From Lates calcarifer (lineage: Eukaryota > Chordata > Actinopteri > Centropomidae): a stretch of DNA of 64,000 nucleotides. Location of the stretch: positions 10,065,550 through 10,129,549 of the forward strand of contig NC_066851.1 of NCBI RefSeq assembly GCF_001640805.2. The letters are read 5' to 3'. A program made the position numbers and the translations under genes. Shown here one piece after another: positions 13,936-25,913 of this stretch. Every line of letters begins with the position of its first letter. Within the stretch, counting starts at the first letter, position 1. The notes under the pieces are model-generated. The model had not been told where the DNA came from and searched no databases. It saw nothing but the letters and a program-made list of their open reading frames with translations.

Positions 13936-15321
13936 AATAAGAAACTGAGTGAGCAGAACTTTTTTTTTTCTGCAGGTGGGGTTTATTCATTTATCTGTGC
14001 AGCCATGGTAACTATTGTTATTCATGCTAACCGCATTAAAAACAATCCACAATGGCTTGTTTCAAGTGTTTTTCTCAGGGTTTAAATAAACATAAATCTT
14101 TGGACTGACTCTCTCGATAAACACTGTTGAAACACTGAATATCAAAATATTGTGAACTCGGCATGGAGTGAACGCCTGCTGCAAAACAAACTTGCAAAAC
14201 AGAAAATTTATTTATATGAAAGTGTTACAGATTACTGCATTACATAGCTTATAAAGCAATGTAGAGGAACTACATAAACTATATGAGTTAATTATTTTCC
14301 ATTAGTGTCCATTAGTGTGCACTGTGCAGAAAAGAGCAGAGAAATTGAAATGAACTCCCACACCCATTGATGTGTCAGAAAGCTCCCCCCACTGGAAAGA
14401 AACACTAGGAAAAACACACTGAGTAAACATGTCCTATCTATGGGCCTGTTTCCGCTGTAGTTTTGGCTCAGTTTAGCGGATCATCATCAGAGCTTGGCAA
14501 GTCTCTTCACCTCCAACACAGTCTTGTCAGTTACACCTCCCACGCTGTGAGATCACAGGCACGCCCACAGAGATGTGCCCGGTCACACCTGCCTATGATA
14601 TCTCCACAAGTGTTTCCCAAGAAACCAAAGAGTCTTATTCCAACTTCAGTCCATTTCACAGATTTGAGGACATTTTCCATTTGAATGTCAGTTTGACTAG
14701 TGATGCATCATCACTGCCTTATCTCTTCCTGTAGGCTTATGTTTCACCAAGGTGAGTAGCGCGTGTTGTAAATCCCGTATGTCACAAAAATACCAGAGGC
14801 TGTAAAAACCCCAAGTTCCTGTGGTATGTATACACTGGCTGAAGGATAGATATCCAGATGTTGTGTCTCATAATCATTTGTCCATATAGCTGGCCTATTT
14901 TTAGACATCCCTCTCTTTTAAAGCATAAGTCTCTACAGCATGTAGGTGCCTCTGTGCTCCTTCTCACACTCCCCCTCCTTTTCCTCAACTTTCCTCTGAA
15001 TCCACAACTCTGTGTGTGTTAGCGTAAGTCACAGTTACACTGAATTTCAATGAAAAAAGCCAAATGCTTCTCTGGCCAGGGGTGAACTGAAACAAATCTC
15101 TGTCAAGGAGATACAGTCTTTACTCCGTGGTGGTGGTCTGGGAAAGAAGTGAGAGAGAGAAAAGAGGTCATAGGTTAAATGCTCAGCCATAAACCTTAAC
15201 CTTCATCTTAGTGCTGATGTCATGATTTGGAAGGAATGTAGGCAAATGTTTGAGTTCATGATGTCACACTGTCTTCTTCAAAATATCATTAAATACACTC
15301 TTCACCATCGACTGGTATAGA

Positions 15322-15788
15322 CAGTGGTGGGACATAACTAAGAGCATTTACTCAAGTGTAGTGTTGTTCCATTTTATTCTACTTTATACCTCTACTCCAT
15401 CACTCCACTGAACTTCTTTTCCTTCTTTCCTATTCCGATAATCTTGTAAAACTTTTTAGGAGGCCCAGCCTCTTCCTAACTGTGTATAAAGTAGTTAAAA
15501 CTGTCTCCACTTCCACCCGTTATAACAGTAAAATGCTGTGCATTGATACATCAACAATCTAATGATGCAATATATTATATAACATTATATATTATTATAT
15601 CAGTTTTCTGCAGAAAAAGCACTTTTAGTATATTAAGTATATTTAAGTTAAGTGTATTTTGTTGATCGTACTTGATCATTCTAAATCAGCAGGATTTGAA
15701 TGCGGGACGTTTACTTGTAATAGAGTATTTTAAACTGACGTACTGGTACTTTGACTTAGTGCAAGTATCTGAGGACTTCTTCCACTGT
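15322..15788. repeat. MITE-like element with CAGTGGTGG / CTTCCACTG ends
   Basis: The element starts with CAGTGGTGGGAC and 'taactaagagcatttactca' and ends with GGACTTCTTCCACTG, an imperfect terminal inverted repeat. In between are the typical 'ttccattttattctactttatac' and 'ttgaatgcgggacgtttacttgtaa' blocks. This is a widespread teleost non-autonomous transposon family of about 450 bp, and this copy is nearly full length but diverged. Confidence 0.65.
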
Positions 15789-15912
15789 TAGATATGGAGT
15801 AAAACCTGCCATAACAACAACAAATAAGTAAGGAGAGATTGGCTTGTCTTAACTCAACATAATTAACATGATTTATGCATGTATTAAATTGATGAGATAT
15901 GTAATTATGTAA

Positions 15913-15925
15913 CCCCCCCCCCCCC
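15913..15925 (+). repeat. C homopolymer
   Basis: A run of about 13 C residues, prone to length error in sequencing. Confidence 0.8.
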
Positions 15926-16640
15926 ACCCACACAATAAGTGTATTTTTTTATTCATACCAAAAATGATCTTATACTTATTTCGGATTCTCTCTCACTAAT
16001 TCCAGCCCACCTTTGGCATTTTACTACTGAGACAGAAACACTGAGACAACAAAGTTACTGTATTTTTAGTGTTTATTACTCAGAAATGTTTTTCAAGCTT
16101 AAAAACGTGCTCAAAGTGGACTGTCATATATTTCTTTATATACTTTTTAAAATATGCCTTATATGAAACCTAGCAGTGTCCTCCTGTCACTCTCACTCTC
16201 ACAGGCCAGTACACACGAACATTCATTACTCATTGAGTCCCCTGGCGGCTAGACTCGTAACAGCAACATGAGAAGTTCACCATAAATCAGTTAGTCTCCT
16301 GCTGGATGTCATAAATATAAGCTGGAATTAATACCTAACTGTAGGTTATGGAATATAATTTAACGTTTTATATGGCCTTTAAATCCGCTCATAACTGGTT
16401 TTGTGTTACCAGTCTACTGAATTAATTGCCCCTACTTATTTTGGATCACATAAAAAAACGAAGAAGAAATCTATATATTTTTATAAAATGACCGTCAAAT
16501 GAAATTAAGATTTTTTTTGACGAGTAATTAAACTTTTATTTGACCGGAAACGACCACGTCTTGGCTCTGCTGCGTGTATGAAATATTTGTCCGGTGATGG
16601 AAATTCAGCTCAGGAATGCATTTTTCCCCCCTTCTCTTTC

Positions 16641-16672
16641 TGTGTGTGTGTCTGTGTGTGTGTGTGTGTATG
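16641..16672 (+). repeat. (TG)n microsatellite upstream of thbs1
   Basis: An imperfect TG repeat interrupted by TC and TA steps, about 100 bp upstream of the putative thbs1 core promoter. Confidence 0.85.
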
Positions 16673-16744
16673 TGCGTCTCGGATATTACTGTGACTGGCT
16701 GTGAGGTAAGAAAACAAGCCCGTCCCTTCTCTCCTGCTGCCATC

Positions 16745-16830
16745 CCATTGGTCCAGATGGGACCTCAGGAATGTCCTTAAACTGTTTAAATAGCAGATGT
16801 ATCGCTGGGATAAGTCAGTAGAATAAGTGA
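16745..16830 (+). promoter_or_regulatory. thbs1: putative thbs1 core promoter
   Basis: An inverted CCAAT box (ATTGG, 16747-16751), a TEAD/MCAT-type GGAATG (16768-16773) and a TATA-like TTTAAATAG (16785-16793) lie in the expected order. They would place the start site near 16815-16830, about 290 bp upstream of the ATG. A non-coding first exon probably ends before about 17000, and the ATG-bearing exon appears to start after an acceptor near 17092 (TTACAATAG). Mammalian THBS1 also has a non-coding first exon and is a YAP/TEAD-responsive gene. The site calls are by eye. Confidence 0.5.
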
Positions 16831-17112
16831 AAGCATCGGAATAAATCCCGGAGACAGGAGCTCATAGAGACCTTGCAACTATATACTTCAACTGAATGAG
16901 CTTCTACAAGAGCTAAAGGGAGAGAAACGGGATAAATAATCTGACAAGCAAGGACTTTCCTCTTCTTTTTAAATCTATTTTTGCAGGAATTTTTCATTTT
17001 TAAGGTTTGTAAACTGTTTTTTTCATTTACTATAATTTGCTGATGACCAGATGCAGCCCAGATGTTTAACTCTGTTATTCTGGTTACAATAGGAACCGGT
17101 TGAGGTTTGAAG

Positions 17113-20100
17113 ATGATGCTGTGTGGCATCTTTTTGCTGTTGATGCTTTGGAGTTGTGAAGGGGCAATACTGGCAGGTGAGAATGGAAAATGTCTCTATA
17201 ATAGATTTTTTTTTTACCCGTTAAACTGTCTTAAGTTCTCCCATACTGAAAGAAATCATTCCCATAGGGACTTAAAGTGTGACTATGACATTCAAGTTAT
17301 ACTGAGCTTATTGTGGATCATTAACGTTTCAATAATACTGCTATAAAAACCCTATTTTTACAGATGTTTTGTTGTTATTTTTAAGTTCTGGCAGATCAGA
17401 TCATTTAAAGTAGGTTTCTTTGTTTCCCTGCATCCTCACTGACTCTGTTATTATGAGAAGAAAAAAATGACCGGTGTCTTTTCTTTTCTTTGACCGCAGA
17501 GAGTCGAGATGATAACAGTGTGTATGACTTATTTGATCTGGCCCGGGTAAACAAGAGACACCACGGAGTGAGTCTGGTCAAAGGCGCGGATCCCTACAGC
17601 CCCGCATACAAAGTCCTGAACGCGGACCTGATCCCCCCCGTCCCCGACAGCTCCTTCAGGGACCTCCTCGACTCCATCCAGGCCGAGAGGGGCTTCCTCC
17701 TCCTGGTCAACCTGAAGCAGTTCAAGAAAACCAGGGGCACCCTTTTGACCATCGAGAAGAATGACGGATCCGGACCCGTTTTCGAGATCATTTCCAACGG
17801 CAAGGCGAACACCCTGGACGTGGTCTCCTACACCATGGACCAACAGCACCTCATGTCCATCGAGGATGCCGATTTGGCCACAGGACACTGGAAGAACATC
17901 ACGCTGTTCGTTCAAGATGACAGGGCTCAGCTTTTTGTTGGCTGCGATGAGATCAACGTGTCAGAGATGGATGTGCCGATCCACAAAGTGCTGTCCCAGG
18001 AGGTGGCAGACATCGCCAGGCTCAGGATTGGAAAGGGAGCTGTGAAGGACAGATTTATGGTAAGTGTTTTGGACTCAGATGGAAACTAAGTATCTCGTAA
18101 TGATAAAATCATATTTAGTGTATTATATTTTGTGCTCATATAATAACTTAGGTACCTCTAACTTGAATGTGTCTTTCTCCAGGGAGTCCTTCAGAATGTG
18201 CGCTTTGTCTTTGGGACCACTCTTGATGCCATACTAAGAAATAAGGGATGCCAGACTGGAGGTGAGTTTGAAAAGAAGATAAACTACACCTATCACCCTT
18301 AACTGACTGGATCGTATTCAAATGCAATATCTGGAAGTGTGTAAAGATGCATATAGACAATCACTGATCACAATCATTGTGTTCCAGTGAACAACATTTC
18401 ACTGTCTTCTGTTTTACCCCTGCAGCCACCTTAACTGATGTCATGACCCTGGACAACCCAGTCAACGGCTCCAGCCCCGCCATTAGGAATGATTACACCA
18501 GCCACAAAGCCAAAGGTGAGACCTCTCCCCCTCAAAGAGACAACTCTCTGTTCTACCGTTCAGTTAACTTAAGTTAACTTTAAGAGCTGAGGTAATTTAT
18601 TGGATTCTTCTCTCCCATATTCAGATCTGCAGACTGTCTGTGGCTTCTCTTGCGAGCACATCGCCAGCATGTTTAAGGAGCTCAAGGGCCTCGGCGTGGT
18701 CGTTAAACAGCTGTCTAACGAGCTCCGCAAAGTGGTAAGCTCCCAGGGCCCATCAGGGTCTGCTCTTTGTCATCATTCACTCCCTCTTTTCCTTCTCCCT
18801 CTCCATCCACCCCCCCACCCTGCTTCCAGTTAACGCATTCCCAGTGCGTAGCCACTTGTCGCTGTAATAGCAGTCACCGGCCAAGTCCTTAATGAGACCC
18901 ATGTGAATACACAAATACGTTTGGCTGCCGGTTGCATTTGCACTGCTTCGCTAGAGTCAAGCAATGTCTTAATCACAGTGTCGGTCGGTGATTCATTTGT
19001 ATTGGAACCTTGGCAAAGTGAAAGTTTTCCATCCTCCATCCTCAGCAACCCCCTTCATACTCTCTCTCTCTCTCTCTCTCTCTTTTACCCCCAGTCTGAG
19101 GATAGCACACTGCTGATGAATCAAATTAACATCCATAGTGGAGTTTGCTTCCACAACGGCATCGTGTACAAGGACAAAGATGAATGGACCGTGGACGGCT
19201 GCACCGAGTGCACCTGCCAGGTAAGTGTCATCACACCTGCTGGAATGCGACCTTTAGACATCAGTGTGTTTCCTGTATCCCTGCTCTAATGAAGTGATAA
19301 TAGTGTTTATGTTAGCACCTCCCTTTAGAGTCGCGCTGCTTCTGTCTGAAAGCCATCAACAATTCTTTACTATCAACAAAGCAGCATGGGGCCTTTCCCC
19401 ACCAGCAACATCTAGTGAAGGGTGCTCATGTGTTGTGTAATTAGTTAGGTGTTAGTGGGAGAGTGTAAATGTGGATTATGTTTTCTGTCAACACAGCGGG
19501 AGTGTCATGTCCCCAATAAAAATCATTCCTTTGTAAAATAGAGCAATTAACAGCTTGGAACAGTACCAGAGAGACCATTTTTTTCTGTAGTCAGACATTC
19601 ATGTAAATCATTATTTTTGTACTAATTCGACCGTTCCTTTATCCAGAACTCTGCCACTGTATGTCGCAAAATCTCCTGCCCTCTCATCCCATGTGCCAAC
19701 GCCACTGTGGCCGACGGAGAGTGCTGCCCTCGCTGTCGTAAGCATAATATTCATTAACTTTTATGTGATATTCCTAATTTCTTCCTTGATATTTTTCCCT
19801 CAAAGTAATGATCCCTCTCTTTCCCCCACTACAGCAAGCGTTGAGATTGGATGGTCTCCCTGGTCTGAATGGACCCATTGTTCGGTGACTTGCGGCCGTG
19901 GCATCCAGCAGCGTGGACGCTCCTGCGACCGCATCAACAGCAACTGTGAGGGCACCTCTGTCCAGACCCGTGACTGCTACCCGCAGGAATGTGACAAGCG
20001 CTGTAAGTCACTCAGTATTCTTAACGCAACCATTGTGGATAATAAATATTCTCAGTTTGATAGCATGAGGAATTAATTGGGTATGTGTTGCTCACAGTCA

Positions 20101-23100
20101 AACAGGATGGTGGTTGGAGTCACTGGTCTCCCTGGTCTTCTTGCTCTGTCACCTGCGGTGAGGGGGTCATCACCCGGATCCGCCTCTGCAACTCCCCCAC
20201 ACCCCAGATGGGCGGCAAGGACTGCCAGGGAGAGGGACGTCAAACTGAAGTCTGTAAGAAGTCGCCCTGCCCTAGTAAGTTAAACTTCAGCACCAAAGTA
20301 TGTATGATAGAGTGCATGAGTTCAAGGCAAAATTATGAATATTGTTGTTGTTGTTTTTTTTCACTTTTTAGTCGATGGAGGATGGGGACCTTGGTCACCA
20401 TGGGACACCTGCACTGTTACCTGTGGTGGAGGAATCCAGAATCGCAAACGTCGCTGCTCTGACCCTGTCCCCAAATACGGCGGAAAGGATTGTGTTGGTG
20501 ACGCCACTATGTCTCAAGTGTGCAACAAGCAGGAGTGTCCCATTGGTAAGCATTTAAAAAATTTTAAAATATTAAAGAAATAAGGCACAATTCACTACAG
20601 ATCACCCTTTTTAAGTATGAACTCTTTCTCTCTACAGACGGTTGTCTGTCCAACCCATGCTTCCCTGGCACAAAGTGCACCAGCTTTGCTGATGGCTCCT
20701 TCAAATGTGGCAAGTGTCCACTTGGCTACACTGGGAATGGCATCACCTGCAAGGACATTGATGAATGTAAAGAGGTCCCCGATGCCTGTCACACTTACAA
20801 CGGAGTCCATCGCTGTGAGAACACAGAGCCTGGTTACAACTGTCTGCCTTGCCCTGCACGTTTCTCCGGTCCCCAGCCGTTCGGGAGAGGAGTGGAACAG
20901 GCAACTGCCAAAAAACAGGTTTGAGTTATTACTTACTTGCTGTGTGTGTGGCTAGTAGGGAAGCCGCTTGCCATTTTTTAACCCTCTGTAATTTTCTTTA
21001 GGTTTGCACACCCCGTAACCCTTGCCAGGATGGTAGCCACAACTGCAATAAAAATGCAAACTGCATCTACTTGGGTGTCTTCTCCGAATCCATGTTCCGC
21101 TGCGAGTGTAAGCCAGGGTATGCTGGGAACGGCCGTATTTGCGGAGAGGACAGCGATCTGGATGGATGGCCCAACATTGACCTGCTGTGTGTGGAGAATG
21201 CTACCTACCACTGCAAGAAGGTAGCCAGCCCCCCACCTGGACAGAAACACAAAGGGCCGTTATTACCCCTCTGCACTCTCTTATTGTGATGATTGCCTCC
21301 TTAACCGCTCTTTTGTTCCTCCATAGGATAACTGCCCCAACCTTCCCAACTCTGGCCAGGAAGATCATGATAAAGATGGCCTGGGTGATGAATGTGACCA
21401 TGATGATGACAATGATGGGATCCCCGATGATAGGGTGAGTCATTACAGCAGTTTTATTTAGCACCAAACTGTGCTCTCCTCAGAGACCAGACATAGCAAT
21501 CAGCTGTAGCCATCCTTCCTCTGGGCAGTAGGAATGTTGAATCTCCATGTTTGTGTGCTTTCACCAGAGAGCTAAAGTGGAAAGCCAGTAGCATAGCAAT
21601 AGTGTAATATAATTTCTGCATGAAGCCAGAATTGAGGACAAGGTGGCTTGTTGCCCATAATTCATAGTGTGGATTTGGAAAGTTGGGCTAAGAAAAATGC
21701 TGTGGTAGAAATTACCAGCTCTCATGCAGTGGAATATCACATTCCAGCAAAAGTAAGGGAAAAACAGGCCCTTGAAAGCAAAGTTTTGTTCCTATACATA
21801 GCATTTCTTTGAGTCATGACCTATTTAAACAACTAAACTGATATTTCTCTATGAATTTAGGATAACTGCCCAAGAGTGTACAACCCTGCCCAGTATGACG
21901 CAGACAGGGATGATGTTGGCGACCGCTGTGACAACTGTGTGTTCGAGGCTAACACTGACCAAACCGACACAGACAACAACGGAGAGGGTGATGCCTGTGC
22001 TGTTGACATTGATGGTGATGGTAAGACACCTCTCCAAAATCTATCTGAGAAACCTTGCTTTTGCTCAGCTTTAAAAGGCAATTACACTGTACTGAAGGCT
22101 AAGATGAGTTGTTGATGAGATGTTTTAACTCAACAGGCATCCTGAATGAAAACGACAACTGCCCTTACGTTTACAACGTGGACCAGAGAGATACTGATAG
22201 AGATGGCGTGGGAGACCATTGTGACAACTGCCCTCTGGAGCACAACCCTGATCAGGTAACGTCAGATCACACCTTTCACCTTTCCATTACAGCTACTCTG
22301 ATTTACATAGCCTAACCACTTTAGACAGGAATATGACAGCTTCAAGGAAAAACAATGCAAAGTTCCCTTCTTTTCCTTATTCATCCACCTTTGGAGCAAA
22401 TATGAGAAATGTAATCCTGCTAAGGTATAAGGACACTAGACATTTGTCTGAAGGGACATTGTTTGCATACCTGAAAACAAGGGGCTACATTTAAATCATG
22501 TCCAGAGTAGCACCTCTTATATCAAGGCTGGTGAAAAATAGTGAAGGGAGTTATCTGAAGTGAGGACAAGTGTCTTATAGTGTGAGAGTCGGCCTTTGAG
22601 AAATCTCATCATAAAGGAATTCTGTTCTCCTGCAGATCGACTCTGACTCAGATCTCGTAGGAGACAAGTGCGACAACAACCAGGACATTGATGAGGACGG
22701 TCACCAGAACAACTTGGACAACTGCCCCTACATCCCCAACGCCAACCAGGCAGACCACGACAAGGATGGCAAGGGTGATGCCTGTGACCATGACGATGAC
22801 AATGACGGCATTCCTGATGAAAAAGACAACTGTCGACTGGTCTTTAACCCTGATCAACTGGACTCTGATGGTGAGTTGGTCTTTCTGTGTGTCAAATGGG
22901 GTCTAAATCTTCAGACATCCTTCTAAAAAATCTGGGTGTGTCTTTAAGAGAGTAGCTCCTTTAATCCTGTAAATATAATGTCTAAATACAGTATCTGTAT
23001 TTTCCTCTCAGGTAATGGCCGTGGTGATGCGTGCAAAGACGATTTTGACCAAGACAATGTTCTGGACATCTATGACGTTTGCCCAGAGAACTTCGCCATC

Positions 23101-24163
23101 AGCGAAACAGACTTCCGCAGATTCCAGATGGTTCCTCTGGACCCCAAAGGCACCTCTCAGATTGACCCTAACTGGGTGGTCCGGCATCAGGGCAAGGAGT
23201 TGGTCCAGACTGTCAACTGCGATCCTGGCATTGCTGTTGGTATGTAATATACAAACAGACATCTCACTACAAATACACAATGAAAAATTTGTAGCCAAAT
23301 TGGTTCTGAACCATCTCCTTTCTTACCTCAGGTTACGATGAGTTCAGTGCAGTGGACTTCAGTGGAACGTTCTTCATCAACACAGACAGAGACGACGATT
23401 ACGCTGGGTTCGTGTTTGGCTACCAGTCCAGCTCACGCTTCTACACAGTCATGTGGAAACAGATCACACAGACCTACTGGTCGCACACACCCACAAGAGC
23501 TCAAGGCTACTCTGGCCTGTCAATCAAAGTGGTCAACTCCACCACTGGCCCCGGTGAGCATCTGAGGAATGCCCTGTGGCACACCGGAGACACCCCAGGA
23601 CAGGTGAGGACAGATTCACTGACTCAAAGTTTGAGATGTAAGATACAAATTAACACAATGTTTGACTCGTTCTCATTTCATCCTTCACAATTCCTTCCTC
23701 TCCAGGTGCGCACTCTGTGGCACGACCCCAAGAACATTGGCTGGAAAGACTTTCACCGCCTACAGGTGGCACCTGACCCACAGACCCAAAACTGGACTTA
23801 TTAGGTGAGCTGAAATCCTAAGATGTGTGGCATGTTCTTTTGCTAAATTACAAACCTTTTACAAACTTTATTTTAAAATGGCAATGAGCTCATGCTTTAC
23901 CTTTCCTTTTTCAGAGTGGTCATGTATGAGGGCAAGAGAATCATGGCTGATTCTGGAAACATCTACGACAAGACCTACGCTGGTGGGCGACTAGGCTTGT
24001 ACGTCTTCTCTCAGGAGATGGTTTACTTCTCAGACCTCAAATATGAATGCAGAGGTAAGCACATAAGCAACGTTTGACATTTTACAAAAGTACAATTTCA
24101 TTTAATCACTGTAGACTTTATTTGTAACACATTTTCTGTCCTTGATTTCTTTCAGATACATAA
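17113..24163 (+). CDS. thbs1: thrombospondin-1 (one-base frameshift in the third-to-last coding exon)
   Basis: Secreted trimeric matricellular glycoprotein that binds CD36, CD47, integrins, heparan sulfate and latent TGF-beta. Coding exons: 17113-17176, 17500-18059, 18183-18261, 18426-18515, 18625-18734, 19095-19220, 19647-19737, 19835-20002, 20098-20274, 20372-20545, 20638-20918, 21002-21220, 21327-21434, 21861-22020, 22137-22255, 22636-22870, 23012-23239, 23332-23603, 23706-23804, 23915-24054, 24156-24163. Domains: signal peptide 1-20; laminin-G-like N-terminal domain to about 220; Cys pair (VCGFSC) and coiled coil about 268-305; VWC about 314-373; three TSRs (375-429, 430-488, 489-546), each with CSVTC or CTVTC; EGF-like modules about 547-690; calcium-binding type 3 repeats about 691-950 with RGD (23020-23028); C-terminal lectin-like domain. 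The TGF-beta-activating KRFK spans the exon 8/9 junction. The summed exons are 3508 nt, one more than a 1168-residue frame (human 1170). The extra T at 23751-23753 shifts the frame to TAG at 23802. Identity is certain; whether the break is real is not. Confidence 0.95.
19060..19083 (+). repeat. (CT)n microsatellite in the exon 6 acceptor tract of thbs1
   Basis: About twelve uninterrupted CT units lie immediately upstream of the acceptor at 19094, so the repeat makes up most of the polypyrimidine tract for the exon that starts the VWC domain. Confidence 0.85.
23706..23804 (+). other. thbs1: thbs1 exon with frame-breaking extra T
   Basis: The exon opens in frame ([16 protein letters not shown]) and then reads GAC TTT CAC CGC. 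Removing one T of the TTT at 23751-23753 gives GAC TTC ACC GCC TAC AGG TGG, the conserved vertebrate DFTAYRW continuation through to an LIR that joins the next exon's VVMYEGK. As given, the frame yields 16 foreign residues and TAG at 23802-23804, the last three bases of the exon. The protein would be 1119 residues and lack the final part of the lectin-like domain. Both splice sites are intact. Confidence 0.85.
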
Positions 24164-25913
24164 ATGTACCACAGAGCCTTCTGGAAGAATGTATTAGTCT
24201 GTCAGTATGAAAATATAATACGAGACCTGGATCGATATCTCTTTGACTTTTTCCTTTGAGAAATGCACATTGGAGGAATGACGGGCAAGTGAACTAACAT
24301 GAGGTAAACTGACCTCAGGACTTAAAGCCAAAATGAAAGTTCAATGATGATTCTGCACCACTGCACCAAACTCAAAATTGTGAGCGCAGCTCTGCTCAGA
24401 AGACATTGGCCCTCTCACTTTGTTGCTCTGATCTGCATTGAAAGAGGGCCACAGTTTATTGCTTTGCACACCTGAACTGTCGGTTCACGGTAATCCTCTG
24501 TGGATAAGGGACCAAAGAGTGTTTTGTGTTTTTTAGTTATTTTTTATTTTTGAGCATTAATATACATCTGCTGTGGACTCAAAGATGCTTGTTTCTGTAT
24601 GAAGAAAGCAGTAGGAGAACGTTCTTAGGCCGGGGTAAATATGCCCCATGAAGGAACTGTTGAGGGACCATGGACAGTATGGACCGATGTTACTATCAAA
24701 GAGAGTGAATGTTGTTTGCATGTTTGTGCGTGTGTGCCACCCAACGAGCATAGTTATGAAGACAACCAAGTCAAAATTTGTTTTAAATTCTTTTGATCCC
24801 CCCACCCTTACCCTACTTTCATACAGACCTGTAAACACAAGGTCTTGTATTTAGCTGAGGCTTAGGGCTGGCCCAAATTATTCGTCTTCTCAGGAAACTA
24901 GAAGAAACGAGGAGAGCACAAAATTCAGGACAGCACAGGGCCCCAAAGCAGGCACATTGCACACTGCTTTGGAAGAGTAATTATTAGCAATTACTATGTT
25001 AATATCTAATCTTTACTGAGAGTGTCAAGGGACGTAAACAGCGAGGGCCAGTCTATTTCCTATCATGCCTTAACCATTATAAGTATGGCTGCTTGTATTT
25101 ACTTATTCATCATAGACGCTTTAATTCTCGCTCATCTTTGCATCTTGCCATCTTAAAATATTGTCAGCAATCTATTCCAGTTAACTGAAATCAATCTCCG
25201 CTAACGGCAAGATATAGCATCACATCAGACTGAAACAGTAAAAAATAAGAGATCACTTCCAGCATCTCCAAATACTCTGCTTCTGCACAGTGTGCATGAC
25301 TGGTGTGCCTGAGCTTGTGTGTACATTTCTAACAAGGGAAAATCAAAGGAAACCCTTTATGTACAAATATTACCTCATTAGTTCTTTTTGTATTGAGGCC
25401 AGCAATACACAAGAATCACTTTTCTTAACAACAGAGTATAAATTGGTTGGCTTCTTCTTCTTCTTCTTTTTTTTTTTGAAAAAAACAAGACTTTAGTATC
25501 ATTTATATGCTGTATATAAGATATTTTTGTAGCAAAAGAAGCCCAGACAGGAACGTAAAGGATAAAAGAAATGTTGACTATGTTGTGCTATATGTATTTC
25601 CTGTGCATTTTTTTGGGGATAAATTATTATGATTGTTTTATGTTGAGGTTATTTCATTTGTGTAGATATATGCTATTTAAATAATTTATCTAGAAGCGTA
25701 GCCTCATATGGAAGCGTTTCTGTCTGTATAAACTTATTTGCACACTGACATGAGGATGTCTTTGTTATTTTGGTTTTTGTATTTGTCTTTTTTAATTATT
25801 AGTGAAGCTTTTCTATAAACTTTGTACTATAATTTCTACCCAAAGTGCTGTTTATACTCCTACCTGTTATTTTGTAATGTCAACTGAATAATAAACACTT
25901 AAGGAAAAAAGTA
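24164..25913 (+). other. thbs1: thbs1 3' untranslated region
   Basis: About 1.75 kb from the stop codon to the poly(A) site. It contains several ATTTA pentamers and T-rich runs, as expected for an unstable immediate-early-type mRNA. Two TTTGCACA octamers (24463-24470 and 25737-25744) are perfect 8-mer sites for the miR-19 seed. Confidence 0.75.
25890..25895 (+). terminator. thbs1: thbs1 poly(A) signal
   Basis: Canonical AATAAA followed about 15-20 bp later by a short A-run and a TG-rich stretch. It ends a 3' UTR of plausible length. Confidence 0.7.

Larger units (their letters stand above)
4530..16740. other. gene-poor region upstream of thbs1
   Basis: About 12 kb without a supportable exon. 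It contains fragments of dispersed fish repeats (listed separately), homopolymer runs such as the A-run near 7508-7526 and the C-run at 15913-15925, and otherwise unique AT-rich DNA. Distal thbs1 regulatory elements may lie here, but none can be identified by eye. Confidence 0.6.

Noticed and set aside
17529..17915. 128-codon antisense open frame within thbs1 exon 2
   Set aside because: A shadow of the GC-rich laminin-G-like exon; the + strand frame is clearly the coding one.
21187..23298. Several antisense Val/Ile-rich open frames opposite the thbs1 type 3 repeats
   Set aside because: They arise from the GAC/GAT-rich calcium-binding repeats read backwards.
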